This document shows positions 54,587 to 64,000 of a stretch of 64,000 bases of DNA, in pieces (positions within the stretch are counted from its first letter, which is position 1; each line of letters begins with the position of its first letter). Under the pieces are notes generated by a model. The model searched no databases and was not told the origin of the DNA. It saw only the letters and a list, made by a program, of their open reading frames with translations. The stretch is from Microbacterium sp. 1.5R (GTDB lineage Bacteria > Actinomycetota > Actinomycetes > Actinomycetales > Microbacteriaceae), in assembly GCF_007667425.1 (NCBI RefSeq), contig NZ_VDRC01000001.1, forward strand, positions 1,073,379-1,137,378. Direction: 5' to 3'. The translations under genes were made by a program, and so were the position numbers.

Positions 54587-56050
54587 TCATACCCCCAGCG
54601 GCCGGACGGAGGCGTAGGCGTCGGCGACGTCGCGGGTCTCGCTGTCGTACACGCGGACCATGCCGGCATCGCCCTCGTGTCGCGGCCACCCCGGATCGCC
54701 GTCCGTGACGAACGAGACGGCCGCCGCGTGCACCTCGTCGGCGAGCCTCTGCGGCGGGTTCGGCCCGGCGAGGTTCTCGATGCGCGGGCCGTCGAGGCAG
54801 TCGAAGAAGAAGGGCACGTCGAGGCAGTGCTCCGCGAAGCCGAAGCGTCCGGACGGCCACGAGAACCGGTACACCCAGGTCGGAGCGTCGCCGCGGTCGG
54901 ACGAGACGCGCAGCACGCCGACCCGGAACATCCGGTCCGTGAGCACTCGACCGGCGAGCCGCGGCTTGCCGAGCCGCACGATGTCGTTGTTCGCCGCCAG
55001 GTACTCGGCCCGCACCGCGCGCGGCAGACCGAGCCGATCGAGCACGACGTTCCGCGGCACCCAGCGCAGAGCTCTCGCCACCGCCCCACCGAACACCATC
55101 GTGAACTCGTCGTCGGTCGCCCCGAGCACCAGCGGCTTGTCGGCGCCGACACCGGCTCGCAGCGACTCTCGCGTCGGCTGCGCGACGACGTCGCCGTCGA
55201 CCACGGGCCCGAGCGGCAGCCCCTGATCGACCAGGCTCGCGATCTCGCGCGGGTTCAGGTGCGTCGCCCGCTTCTGCAGCGCCAGCAGCCGCAGCTCGTC
55301 GACTCCGGACAGTCCCGCGACCGTCGGATCGACGCCGGCCGAGGCGGCGAGCGCGCGGCCGAACGTCTCGGAGCGGGACGCAGCGACATCCGTCAGCGCG
55401 GGCGACACCGCGTACACGCGGTGGAAGAGGTGCTGCGCACTCCTCATGCCGAGCAGGGTGAGCACTGCCCCGCCGCCCGCCGACTGTCCGGCGATCGTCA
55501 CGTGCGCTGGGTCACCGCCGAACGCGGCGATGTTCTGTTGCACCCACTCGAGTGCGAGCAGCCAGTCGCGCACCCCGCGGTTCGACGGCGCATCCTCGAC
55601 CCAGCCGAACCCCTCGAAGCCCAGGCGGTAAGAGATCGTTACCGTCACGATCCCGTCGCGGTTGAAGTTGCGTCCGTCGTACCAGGGGCTCGCGGGCGAG
55701 CCGGTGGTGAAGCCGCCGCCGTGGATCCAGACGAGCACGGGCAGGCCGGCGGCATCCGGGTCGGGAGTGAAGACGTTCACGTTCAGGGTCGACTCGCCCT
55801 CGACGCTCGGCTCGGGGATGAGCGTGTCGCCCTGGTCGCCGCGCTGCGCCGTGGCCCCGAACTCCAGCGCATCGCGCACCCCTTCCCAGGGCGCATGCGG
55901 CACCGGGGCCGCGAACCGCAGCGACCCGACGGGCGGCTCGGCGAACGGGATGCCGAGGAACGCGGCAGACGCACCCTGCCCTCCCGTGCCGGGGCGCCAG
56001 CGCCCGCGGACGCGCCCTGCGGCGGTGTCGACCTCGACGTATTCGCTCAT
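54587..56050 (-). CDS. Type-B carboxylesterase
   Basis: A 487-residue alpha/beta hydrolase of the carboxylesterase/lipase type-B family. FLGIPFAEPPVGSLRF at the N-terminus, the oxyanion-hole LVWIHGGGFTTGS, nucleophile VTIAGQSAGGGAVL (GxSxG) and C-terminal AEHCLDVPFFFDCLDG (catalytic His) are present. No signal peptide, so it is cytoplasmic. It hydrolyses esters; natural substrate unknown. ATG 56050. Confidence 0.92.
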   Translation of the reverse strand: MSEYVEVDTAAGRVRGRWRPGTGGQGASAAFLGIPFAEPPVGSLRFAAPVPHAPWEGVRDALEFGATAQRGDQGDTLIPEPSVEGESTLNVNVFTPDPDAAGLPVLVWIHGGGFTTGSPASPWYDGRNFNRDGIVTVTISYRLGFEGFGWVEDAPSNRGVRDWLLALEWVQQNIAAFGGDPAHVTIAGQSAGGGAVLTLLGMRSAQHLFHRVYAVSPALTDVAASRSETFGRALAASAGVDPTVAGLSGVDELRLLALQKRATHLNPREIASLVDQGLPLGPVVDGDVVAQPTRESLRAGVGADKPLVLGATDDEFTMVFGGAVARALRWVPRNVVLDRLGLPRAVRAEYLAANNDIVRLGKPRLAGRVLTDRMFRVGVLRVSSDRGDAPTWVYRFSWPSGRFGFAEHCLDVPFFFDCLDGPRIENLAGPNPPQRLADEVHAAAVSFVTDGDPGWPRHEGDAGMVRVYDSETRDVADAYASVRPLGV

Positions 56051-56078
56051 CCCGGCAGTCTGCCTGACGTGCTCGGGA

Positions 56079-57079
<1,001 letters not shown>

Positions 57080-57083
<4 letters not shown>

Positions 57084-58129
57084 GGAACCCGGTGCAGCCA
57101 TGCCTCGGTCGCGAACTTCGACTCCACGAGGTCTTCGGCGGCGGCGTACTCCTCGGGCGAGACCGTGCCGTCCTCGGCGTCGGTCAGCGACCGGAAGGTC
57201 TCGATGAAGCGCTCGATGATCGTCTCGCGCGTGAGGCCCGTCTGGCTGCGGAGCGGATCGACGCGCTTCGCCGCCGACGTGGTGCCTTTGTCACTGAGCT
57301 TCTCGCGGCCGATGCGCAGCACCTCGGTCATGACCTGACCGTCGAGGTCGTACGAGAGCGAGGCGTGGTGCAGCACCCCTCCGTTGGCGAGGCGCTTCTG
57401 CGCGGCTCCGCCGATCTTGCCACTGGGGCTCGCGATGTCGTTGAGCGGACGGTACACCGCGTCGATGCCGACCGAGCGCAGCGCCTGCAGCACCCAGTCG
57501 TCGAGGAACGCGTACGAATCGGCGAACGTCATGCCGGCCACGAGCGATGCCGGCACGTACAGCGAATACGTGATGATCTGCCCCGCGGGGATCAGCATCG
57601 CCCCGCCGCCCGAGATGCGGCGCACGACGTCGAAGCCGTGACGGGCCGCACCCTCGGGATCGACCTCGTTGCGGTACGACTGGAAGGAGCCGATCACGAC
57701 GGCCGATCCGTCCCACTCCCAGATGCGCAGGGTCGGACGCCGGCGTCCCTCGCCGACACGGGAGGTGAGCACCTCGTCGAGCGCGAGGTTCATCTGCGGC
57801 GAGACGGCCTTGTCGTGCACGATCTCCCAGTCGAAGTCGCGCCATCCTGGGGCTGTGACGAGGGCGCGGCGCACCGCGGTCCCGACAGCCTCGGGAGTGA
57901 AGCCGAGCAGCTGGGCTCCGTCGGGGAGCGCCTGGCGCACCGCGGTCGCGATGGCGGTCGAGTCGGACTCCACCGGCAGCCCGTTCACCGCGGCGTTGAT
58001 GTCGTCCAGCGCCGCGTCGGGCTCGAGGAAGAAGTCCCCGGCGAGGCGGAACCGGGCGATCCTGCCGTCCTCCACCTCGAGGTCGACGACGACGAGCTTT
58101 CCCCCTGGGACCTTGTATTCACCGTGCAC
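57080..58129 (-). CDS. Lipoate-protein ligase A family protein, domain-permuted
   Basis: A 349-residue protein. The BPL/LplA catalytic domain (about residues 95-300) contains IWEWDGSAVVIGSFQS, VVRRISGGGAMLIPAGQ (lipoyl-AMP loop) and IASPSGKIGGAAQKR with the conserved lysine. The first about 75 residues (KLVVVDLEVEDGRIARFRLAGDFF) resemble the accessory domain that is C-terminal in E. coli LplA, so the order is reversed. It attaches lipoate (or octanoate) to dehydrogenase E2 or GcvH. GTG 58129 with TAAGCT six bases upstream suggests a leaderless mRNA. Confidence 0.85.
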
Positions 58130-58169
58130 GGTTCCAGCTTAAGGCGCTGCCCGACCGGTGTCCCGGGTT

Positions 58170-58907
58170 TCAGCGTCCGAGGACGACCGCGCGCTCCCCC
58201 GCCCGGATCGGCAGCGACCAGCGGTTGGCCGCAGGCGGCTGCGGGCACAGGTACTGATCCGAGAACGCGCACGGCGGGAGATAGGCGCGGTTGAAGTCGA
58301 TCAGGGCCGCGCCGTCGGCATCCGGCTCCTCGATCGGCAGGAACCGGAACCGGTAGGTCTCGGTGCCGTTGGTCCCGTCGGCGAACACGGCGGTGAGACC
58401 GCCCTGCGACGCCCGTGTCGCCGACAGGGTGAGAGGGATGCCGTCGAGCTCGAAGTGCAGTCGACCGGCGAGCTCCTGCTCATGCGTCGCCCCGTCGATC
58501 GCGGTGATCGACACGGTCTCACCCGGCGTCGCCTCGAACCGCGCCGCGACCCGCCACCCCTCCCGTGGCGGGTACGCGTCGATGCCGCTGAAGCGCTCGC
58601 GCTCGGGTCGCCGCGGATCGAAGACCCGCAGCGCGACCGCCCCCCGACGGTCGAAGACCCGCAGTTCACGACGCCCGAGCCGCAGGGTCTGCGGTCCGTG
58701 CAGGGTGACGGTCGACCCCGCTGTACCGAGGTCGCTGCCGCGGATCCCCCCGTCTCCCGTGAGCGCCCAGAGCCCCGGGATACCCTCCACGGCCGCGGGC
58801 TCGGTGATGAGCCAGTTCGTCGACTCGAGCGCGGCAGGGCCGTACTCGGCGCCGGCATACCGCTCGCGCGACGCATGCCAGCCGCGCCAGTCCTCTTCGA
58901 AGCCCAC
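58170..58907 (-). CDS. DUF1684-family protein
   Basis: A 245-residue cytoplasmic protein. Family features are the aromatic N-terminus FEEDWRGWHASRE, a beta-rich centre, and the C-terminal LIDFNRAYLPPCAFSDQYLCPQPPAANRW with two cysteines, typical of DUF1684. The GTG at 58907 with GAGGAGGG upstream is preferred. No reaction is established. It lies alone between the ligase and a repeat region. Confidence 0.82.
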   Translation of the reverse strand: MGFEEDWRGWHASRERYAGAEYGPAALESTNWLITEPAAVEGIPGLWALTGDGGIRGSDLGTAGSTVTLHGPQTLRLGRRELRVFDRRGAVALRVFDPRRPERERFSGIDAYPPREGWRVAARFEATPGETVSITAIDGATHEQELAGRLHFELDGIPLTLSATRASQGGLTAVFADGTNGTETYRFRFLPIEEPDADGAALIDFNRAYLPPCAFSDQYLCPQPPAANRWSLPIRAGERAVVLGR

Positions 58908-59318
58908 CGCGATCCCTCCTCGCCGATCGACGCCCTCTGGCCGCGAATCTATGCGGAGGGACGGATGCCGGGCGCGCACCGCGTCACGCGGATTCACCCG
59001 CTGTCATACGGGGTCATCGGGCGTCATGCGGCGACGCATGGCGCGACGCGTCGCTCCGCGTGGGGAGGCATTCTCCGCGTAGGGAGGAGTTCTCCGCGTA
59101 GGGAGGCATTCTCCGCGGATAGGTTCCTCCCCACGGGGAGTTCTCCGCCCCACGGGTCAGCGCGGGGATGCCTGCGCCCGGATCAGCGCGGGGATGCCTG
59201 CGCCCGCATCAGCACGAGGATGCCGGCGCCCCCGCTCCGCGTAGGGAGGCATTCTCCGCGTAGGGAGGCATTTTCCGCGGATAGGTTCCTCCCCACGGGG
59301 AGTTCTCCGCCCCACGGG
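58908..59318. other. Repeat-filled region with no gene
   Basis: No supported gene lies between the DUF1684 start and the hydrolase end. From 59057 it is made of tandem repeats (next entry). Before that (58908-59056) only a promoter region for the DUF1684 gene is expected, and I see no strong motif. Confidence 0.7.
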
Positions 59319-59327
59319 TCAGCGCGG
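59057..59327. repeat. Nested tandem repeats at the hydrolase 3' end
   Basis: 19-bp units (CGCGTAGGGAGGCATTCTC type) occur three times at 59057-59113 and twice at 59238-59275. Each group is followed by an identical 52-bp block (59114-59165, 59276-59327) containing CCTCCCCACGGGGAG. Between them are two copies of TCAGCGCGGGGATGCCTGCG. The second 52-bp block overlaps the stop of the hydrolase gene. Confidence 0.9.
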
Positions 59328-60173
59328 CGGGATGCGGGCATCGAGCCAGGCCAGCACGTCGGCGCGGACCTCGGCCTGATTCAGCTCCGCGAAGATCTCG
59401 TGGCGCGCATCGGGGTAGACGAGAGTGGTGATGTCGCTGAGGCCGGAGCGGCTGCGGTACTCCTCGGCGAGGCGGTGCACGCTGCGGGGTCCCCCGACCG
59501 GATCGTCTCGACCGACGAGCAGCAGCAGTGGGATGTCGTGACCGAGGTCCTTCCGCGGTCGGCCGTAGAGCCGCGCGGCCTCGATCGGGCCGAACAGCTT
59601 CAGCAGGGGCACCTCGGTCGTGAGCGGGTCGTCGTGGAAGGCCGCCCAGACCTCGGGGTCGCGGCTCAGCCATTCGAGGCCGGTGGCGTCTGGCCCCGCC
59701 CAGCGCGCGTTCAGCGGCGCCGCATTGAGCGACCCGGGCACGCGCAGCGCCGACCCCGACAGGATCACGGCGTCCCATGCCTCGGGGTGGTCGTTCACGA
59801 GCATCTGAGCGAGGAACGACCCCCACGAGTGCCCCAGCAGCACGAGAGGCAGATCGGGGTGCTCGTCGGTGATGATGCCGGTGAGCTGCCAGACGGCGGC
59901 GACCGCCGCCCGCAGACCGCCCATGCCGAGACGGCCGAGCTTCGCCGGACCCTCGTGCTGACGGATGCCGGTGCGACCGTGTCCGCGGTGGTCGTCGGCG
60001 TACACGTGGAACCCGGCGCCGGTGAGCGCCGTGATCAGTGCGCCGTACCGACCGGCGTGCTCGCCGACGCCGTGCAGCAGCTGCACGACCCCCCGCGCCT
60101 CGCCGACCGCCTCGTGCACGTCGTAGACGATGGCGATGCCGTGGGCGTCGGTGAACTCGCGTGTATCCGTCAC
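59319..60173 (-). CDS. Alpha/beta hydrolase, monoacylglycerol-lipase-like
   Basis: A 284-residue protein of the lysophospholipase/MAG-lipase family: GVVQLLHGVGEHAGRY, YADDHRGHGRTG, nucleophile LVLLGHSWGSFLAQM (GHSWG), LLLVGRDDPVGG (Asp) and YPDARHEIFAEL (His) give the full triad. GTG 60173 with TAGGGT six bases upstream implies a leaderless mRNA; that -10 lies in a duplicated copy of the cutC 3' end. No signal peptide. Confidence 0.92.
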   Translation of the reverse strand: MTDTREFTDAHGIAIVYDVHEAVGEARGVVQLLHGVGEHAGRYGALITALTGAGFHVYADDHRGHGRTGIRQHEGPAKLGRLGMGGLRAAVAAVWQLTGIITDEHPDLPLVLLGHSWGSFLAQMLVNDHPEAWDAVILSGSALRVPGSLNAAPLNARWAGPDATGLEWLSRDPEVWAAFHDDPLTTEVPLLKLFGPIEAARLYGRPRKDLGHDIPLLLLVGRDDPVGGPRSVHRLAEEYRSRSGLSDITTLVYPDARHEIFAELNQAEVRADVLAWLDARIPPR

Positions 60174-60180
60174 GTCCCCA

Positions 60181-60220
60181 CCCTAGTGACCGGCATTCAG
60201 CCCTGGTGACCGATATTCAG
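60181..60220. repeat. 20-bp tandem duplication of the cutC 3' end
   Basis: 60181-60200 and 60201-60220 match at 17 of 20 bases. The second contains the cutC stop (60217-60219); the first, further from cutC, supplies the TAGGG part of the next gene's -10 element. Confidence 0.9.
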
Positions 60221-60972
60221 CGCGATGACGCGAGCGCCGCAACGACCGCGCGGGCGGTGTCCAGGTCGGTGACCTCGTATCCGCCGACGCCGTCGGCCGC
60301 CGACCCCATGCGCACTCCGCCCTCTTCGCGCACGGTGCGCTTGGCGGAGAAGTGCAGGGCGTCGACGCCGATGGCGGCGAGGGCGGCGGCGCTCGCGGCA
60401 TCCACTCCGCTCCCGGCCATGACCTCGATGGCACCGGCCGCCTCGGCGACCATCGCCCGCAGCGTCTCGACCCCGTCGATCGCCGCGGACGCGCCGCCGG
60501 AGGTGAGCACGCGGCGCATTCCGAGCGATCGGGCAGCGGCGAGGGTCACCACGGGGTCGGCGGTCACGTCGACCGCCCGATGCAGGGTGACGGATGCCGC
60601 GCCCGCGGCGTCGCGCAGCCTGGCCATCGCGGTGATGTCGAGGGCGCCGTCGGCGTCCAGCGCTCCGACGACGACCCCGTCGGCCCCGGCATCGACCGCT
60701 CGGCGGATGTCGCGCTCGGTGACCGCGATCTCGTCGGCGTCGTAGTGGAAGCCGCCCGGGCGCGGACGCACGAGCACGTGCACCTCGACACCGAGGTCGC
60801 GGGCGGTCTCGATCGCGAGCTCCAGGATCGCCGGCGACGGCGTGAGGCCGCCGAGCGGAAGCGCCTGCGCGAGCTCGATCCTCGTCGCACCGACCGCCCC
60901 GGCGACCCGCACTCCCGCGAGGTCCTGCACGGCGATCTCGACGGCGATGCCGGGGGCGGATGCTGAGGTCAT
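60217..60972 (-). CDS. cutC: CutC-family protein
   Basis: A 251-residue TIM-barrel protein: GATRIELAQALPLGGLTPS, VHVLVRPRPGGFHYDADEI, GADGVVVGALDADG, VTLHRAVDV and VLTSGGASAAIDGVETL are diagnostic of CutC. It was named for copper homeostasis in E. coli, though its biochemical function is unsettled. ATG 60972. Genes on both sides lie on the same strand with short gaps, possibly one transcription unit with the PucR regulator. Confidence 0.93.
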   Translation of the reverse strand: MTSASAPGIAVEIAVQDLAGVRVAGAVGATRIELAQALPLGGLTPSPAILELAIETARDLGVEVHVLVRPRPGGFHYDADEIAVTERDIRRAVDAGADGVVVGALDADGALDITAMARLRDAAGAASVTLHRAVDVTADPVVTLAAARSLGMRRVLTSGGASAAIDGVETLRAMVAEAAGAIEVMAGSGVDAASAAALAAIGVDALHFSAKRTVREEGGVRMGSAADGVGGYEVTDLDTARAVVAALASSR

Positions 60973-61021
60973 GCGTCCATTCTGCCCGAGCGCCGCGAGC
61001 GCACAGGAGGCATGCGGCCCG

Positions 61022-62644
61022 TCAGCGCACGGGCAGCGTGCGTATCTCCAGCATGGCGGCGAAGCGCGCGTCGGCGTCGTCGAGATCGAGGTCTCCGACC
61101 TCGGCGACGCGTCGCAGGCGGTACCGGAAGGTGTTGGCGTGCACGAAGCACGCGGCAGCGGCGGCGGTGACGTCGCCGAAGTGGTCGAGCCAGGCGGTGA
61201 GGGTGTCGACGAGGTGCGCGTCATGGCGGGCGTCGTAGTCGATCAGTCGCGCGAGCGGACCAGAGGCGAGGTCGCCGCGCGCGCTGCGCAGATCGCGCAG
61301 GTCGAGCAGCAGCGAGTCGGTCTCGACATCGGCGATGCGGGCGAGGCTGCGCTGCCGAGAGGCGCGCTCGACCACGACACGCAGCGCCCGGTGCGCCTCG
61401 GCGCGGGAGCGCGCGATCTCGGCCACGGTCGCCGCGGGGCGGCCGATGCCGATCACCGCGGGGATGCGGTCGCCGACGCGCTGCAGGAAGTCCTCGGCGA
61501 GGCGGACCGACCGGTCTTCGGCCGCGGCATCGGCCACCGGCAGGATGCCGTACACGGTGTCGCCGACGAGGGCCACGGCCGCACCCTGCTGCACGGCCGA
61601 CAGGTGCAGGGCGAGGGCGTCGGTGAGCCGTTCGCGCTCGGCGATGGAGTCGTGCTCGGTGCCGTCCTCGCCGCGCGGCGCGAGCGCCGTCGCCATCACC
61701 CAGACGCGGCGGCCCGCGAGCCCGAGGCGTCCGAGCGCGTCCTGAGCGTCGGGCCCGCCGTCGACCGCGCGGCTGACGAGCTCGGCGCGGAGACTGCGCT
61801 GCGCGTCGGCACCCGCCCGGATGCGCAGCAGGTGCAGCGCCACGAGCGTGGTCGCGTCGCGCAGGGTGGCGGAGCGCTCTTCCGTGAGCGGCCCGTCCAT
61901 GGCGGCCCAGATCGAGCCGAGGACCTCGTCGCCTGCGCGAACGGCGATCGCGATGCGCTGCGTCGACACGCCCTCGCCGAGCCGGACGGGATCGACGACC
62001 ACCGGCGCATCGCCGCGGTACAGGTCGCGGAAGACGCCCATCTCGGTGAGCACCCGCGCGTAGCGGTCGGGCACCTGCCGGCCGATGATGGTCTCGACGC
62101 GCGAGGGGTCGGCCGCCTCCTGTCCGCCCGAGAAGGCGAGCACGCGCGACGACCGGTCCTCGATCGTCACGGGGGCGTCGAGCAGTGCCGCGATCGCGTT
62201 CGCCACGGCGAAGAGGTCGCCCGACGAGACCCCGCCCAGCGACTCCGCCGGTGTATGACCAACGTCGTCCTCGGCGAGGAGGGACCGCAGCAGAGCGGCC
62301 AGCTGCGTCCACGTCGCTCCGCGGGCGAGGCCGAGGATCGCGACGCCGGCGCCGTCGGCGGCATCCCGCACGCTCGGCGCGAGTTCCGTCGATGCGCGGA
62401 CGACCACCGCGACCGCGCCGCGCTCCCCCGCCTCGCGGACCAGAGCCGCGAGCTCGTCGGCGTCGCGCAGCGCGACCGCGAGCACCACGGCGCCCTGCGG
62501 GTAGACCGGCTCGTCGAGCGGATCGTGGATGACGATGCCGCCGATCTGCCGGTCGACGTCGATGCGCCCGTAGGCCACGTCGAGCAGCGTCACGCCGAGA
62601 TCGTCGATCACGCGACCCCAGCTCGACCGTGACAGCGCGCTCAT
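61022..62644 (-). CDS. PucR-family transcriptional regulator
   Basis: A 540-residue regulator. An N-terminal PucR-type region (VTLLDVAYGRIDVDRQIGGIVIHD) is followed by a GGDEF-like middle domain and a C-terminal HTH_30 domain (YDARHDAHLVDTLTAWLDHFGDVTAAAAACFVHANTFRYRLRRVAEVGDLDLDD). Such proteins sense purine or amino-acid catabolites. I prefer ATG 62644, since TATGCT lies seven bases before it; ATG 62656 is an alternative. It is located beside the racemase operon and likely regulates it. Confidence 0.88.
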   Translation of the reverse strand: MSALSRSSWGRVIDDLGVTLLDVAYGRIDVDRQIGGIVIHDPLDEPVYPQGAVVLAVALRDADELAALVREAGERGAVAVVVRASTELAPSVRDAADGAGVAILGLARGATWTQLAALLRSLLAEDDVGHTPAESLGGVSSGDLFAVANAIAALLDAPVTIEDRSSRVLAFSGGQEAADPSRVETIIGRQVPDRYARVLTEMGVFRDLYRGDAPVVVDPVRLGEGVSTQRIAIAVRAGDEVLGSIWAAMDGPLTEERSATLRDATTLVALHLLRIRAGADAQRSLRAELVSRAVDGGPDAQDALGRLGLAGRRVWVMATALAPRGEDGTEHDSIAERERLTDALALHLSAVQQGAAVALVGDTVYGILPVADAAAEDRSVRLAEDFLQRVGDRIPAVIGIGRPAATVAEIARSRAEAHRALRVVVERASRQRSLARIADVETDSLLLDLRDLRSARGDLASGPLARLIDYDARHDAHLVDTLTAWLDHFGDVTAAAAACFVHANTFRYRLRRVAEVGDLDLDDADARFAAMLEIRTLPVR

Positions 62645-62660
62645 ATCGGCGAGCATAACC

Positions 62661-63767
62661 TCACATCGGAAGCCATTCGGTCCAGGTCGTGAGCTCGTCG
62701 AGGATCTCCGGGATCGGGGTCACTCCGAGCCCCGGACCCTGCGGCACCGCGAGGCTGCCGTCGTGCATCACGAACGGCTCGGTGAGGTCGACCCGGTAGA
62801 AGCGGTCGCTCGCCGAGACGTCGCCGGGCAGCACGAATCCGGGCAGGGCGGCGAGCGCGACGTTCGCGGCACGCCCGATGCCGCTCTCGACCATGCCGCC
62901 GCACCACACGGGCACGCCCTGCGCCACCGCGAGGTCGTGGATGCGGCGCGCTTCGAGGTATCCGCCGACGCGGCCCGGCTTGATGTTGATGACGCTCGTG
63001 GCGCCGAGGCGGATCGCGGCGGCGGCGGTCTGCGCCGAGGTGATCGATTCGTCCAGGCAGATCGGCGTCTTCAGCATCCGCGCGAGGTCGGCGTGCCCCA
63101 TGATGTCCTCCTCCTCGAGCGGCTGTTCGATGAGGAGCAGGCCGAAGTCGTCGAGGCGGGCGAGGTGCTGTGCGTCGCGCAGCGTGTACGCCGTGTTCGC
63201 GTCGACCTGCAGCAGCACGTCGTCGCCGAAGCGCTCGCGGACCGCGCGGACGACGTCGACGTCCCACCCCGGCTCGATCTTCAGCTTGATGCGGACGTAG
63301 CCCTCCGACAGGTAGGCGTCGACCGCGTCCAGCAGCCGCGGCACCTCGTCCATGATGCCCACCGACACCCCGCACGGCACGGTGTCGTGCACGGCGCCGA
63401 GCTCGCGCGCGAACGACCGCCCCTCGGCGCGGAGCTCGGCGTCGAGCACGGCCGTCTCGACCGCGGCCTTCGCCATGCGGTGACCCTTGAACGGCGCCAG
63501 CAGCTCGCCGATCATGTGGGCGCCGGTGATATGGGCCCCGGTCAGGGCCGGCACGATGTAGCGGCGGATCATGTCGACCGCGCCCTCGGTGTACTCGGGC
63601 GAGTAGACGGGGTCGGGCAGCGTCACGCACTCGCCCCACCCGTCGACGCCGTCGACCACGGCCCGCACGAGCAGGATGTCCTTCGCGGTCTGGGTGCCGA
63701 ACGATGTGCGGAACGGGGAGACGAGCGGCATCGCCACCCGTCGCAGCTCGATCCCGTCGATCTTCAT
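62661..63767 (-). CDS. N-succinylamino-acid racemase / o-succinylbenzoate synthase-like enzyme
   Basis: A 368-residue enolase-superfamily enzyme. N-terminal capping domain VSPFRTSFGTQTAKDILLVRA, then the Lys motif VRIKLKIEPGWD, metal ligands LLQVDANTAY (Asp), LIEQPLEEED (Glu) and ICLDESITSA (Asp-Glu), and a lysine in VINIKPGRVGG. The C-terminal VPVWCGGMVESGIGRAANVALAALPGF is typical of the NSAR/OSBS group. The adjoining GNAT gene favours N-succinylamino-acid racemase rather than menaquinone synthesis. ATG 63767 overlaps the GNAT stop. Confidence 0.88.
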   Translation of the reverse strand: MKIDGIELRRVAMPLVSPFRTSFGTQTAKDILLVRAVVDGVDGWGECVTLPDPVYSPEYTEGAVDMIRRYIVPALTGAHITGAHMIGELLAPFKGHRMAKAAVETAVLDAELRAEGRSFARELGAVHDTVPCGVSVGIMDEVPRLLDAVDAYLSEGYVRIKLKIEPGWDVDVVRAVRERFGDDVLLQVDANTAYTLRDAQHLARLDDFGLLLIEQPLEEEDIMGHADLARMLKTPICLDESITSAQTAAAAIRLGATSVINIKPGRVGGYLEARRIHDLAVAQGVPVWCGGMVESGIGRAANVALAALPGFVLPGDVSASDRFYRVDLTEPFVMHDGSLAVPQGPGLGVTPIPEILDELTTWTEWLPM

Positions 63768-64000
63768 GCCGTGGTCCTCTCCGGTCGGATGATGTACCCC
63801 TCGGTGCGATCGAATCCGACGATCCGTCCACCGGCGTCGAGCGCCCCGGTGAGCTGTTCGCGGATCCGGAATCGCCAGCGCTGCGCCTCGGCGCGGTCAT
63901 CGCGTCGCAGTCGCTCGATGTCGGGCGGCACCGCGACGGTGCGGTCGCCGGGCATCCGCGTCTCGGGCTGCGGCGAGCTGCCGTGCGCGCGGAGCACGAC
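63764..64000 (-). CDS. GNAT-family acyltransferase, C-terminal part (truncated by window)
   Basis: Only the last about 78 residues are present; the start lies beyond 64000. The segment VAVPPDIERLRRDDRAEAQRWRFRIREQLTGALDAGGRIVGFDRTEGYII in pieces matches the C-terminus of COG3375-type acetyltransferase-like proteins encoded next to N-succinylamino-acid racemases. That arrangement fits D- to L-amino-acid conversion, where a succinyltransferase, the racemase and a desuccinylase act in turn. Its stop overlaps the racemase start as ATGA. Confidence 0.75.
   Translation of the reverse strand, partial: VVLRAHGSSPQPETRMPGDRTVAVPPDIERLRRDDRAEAQRWRFRIREQLTGALDAGGRIVGFDRTEGYIIRPERTTA

Noticed and set aside
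59057-59327. 59-kb repeats considered as an origin or attachment site
   Set aside because: No DnaA boxes, integrase or tRNA lie nearby. The units overlap a gene end and look like simple tandem duplication.

Overview
The window is about 70% G+C, with densely packed genes, many ATGA or GTGA start/stop overlaps, and GTG starts. Gene content (cytochrome bd, RadA with flanking genes, ClpC, many LacI/ROK/AraC sugar regulators, actinobacterial ArgA, galTKE, an N-succinylamino-acid racemase cluster) points to a Gram-positive actinobacterium of the Microbacteriaceae, most likely Microbacterium. It looks like ordinary chromosome. I see no rRNA, phage, insertion sequence, integrase or CRISPR array.

Layout. 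0-1.2 kb: tRNA-Ser(CGA) and a putative Fe(II) oxygenase behind an iron-box-like site. 1.3-8.0 kb: a Cys-cluster HTH regulator followed by cydA-cydB-cydD-cydC (bd oxidase and its ABC assembly factor). 8.1-11.3 kb: radA, an SseB-like gene, a repeat-filled gap and a membrane-anchored DUF4232-like protein. 11.4-20.1 kb: a monosaccharide ABC importer resembling the arabinose type, an AraC regulator, an aldose epimerase and a DUF5107/TPR protein, probably one sugar regulon. 20.3-24.7 kb: a secreted protein of unknown function, argA and clpC. 25.0-26.6 kb: two DUF2975-like membrane proteins coupled to a small HTH protein. 26.6-35.4 kb: YbjQ-like protein, small lipoprotein, dicarboxylate symporter, Na+/H+ antiporter, luciferase-like oxidoreductase, pheA and pgm. 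35.4-42.1 kb: glycerate kinase with its LacI regulator, a three-gene Gfo/Idh-DUF993-isomerase operon behind paired AAGCGCTT operators, and another LacI regulator. 42.2-45.7 kb: galT-galK-galE. 45.8-49.1 kb: ROK regulator, ChbG-like deacetylase and GPH sugar symporter. 49.2-53.0 kb: a putrescine/amine catabolic cluster (aldehyde dehydrogenase, Lrp, FAD oxidoreductase, cupin). 53.2-60.2 kb: DUF559-like protein, carboxylesterase, an orphan DNA methyltransferase, a lipoate-ligase homologue, DUF1684 protein and a monoacylglycerol-lipase-like hydrolase. 60.2-64.0 kb: cutC, a PucR regulator, an N-succinylamino-acid racemase and a truncated GNAT gene at the window edge.

Four features cut across genes. 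(1) The octamer GGATGCCG occurs about 100 times on the two strands, against about 5 expected from composition. It has no strand bias and sometimes forms inverted pairs, as DNA-uptake sequences do. (2) At least twelve genes carry TANNNT exactly 6-7 nt before the start codon, which implies leaderless mRNAs. (3) There are several families of short palindromic repeats, and one has inserted in frame into cydD. (4) Several genes have their stop-codon-proximal DNA duplicated in tandem just downstream.
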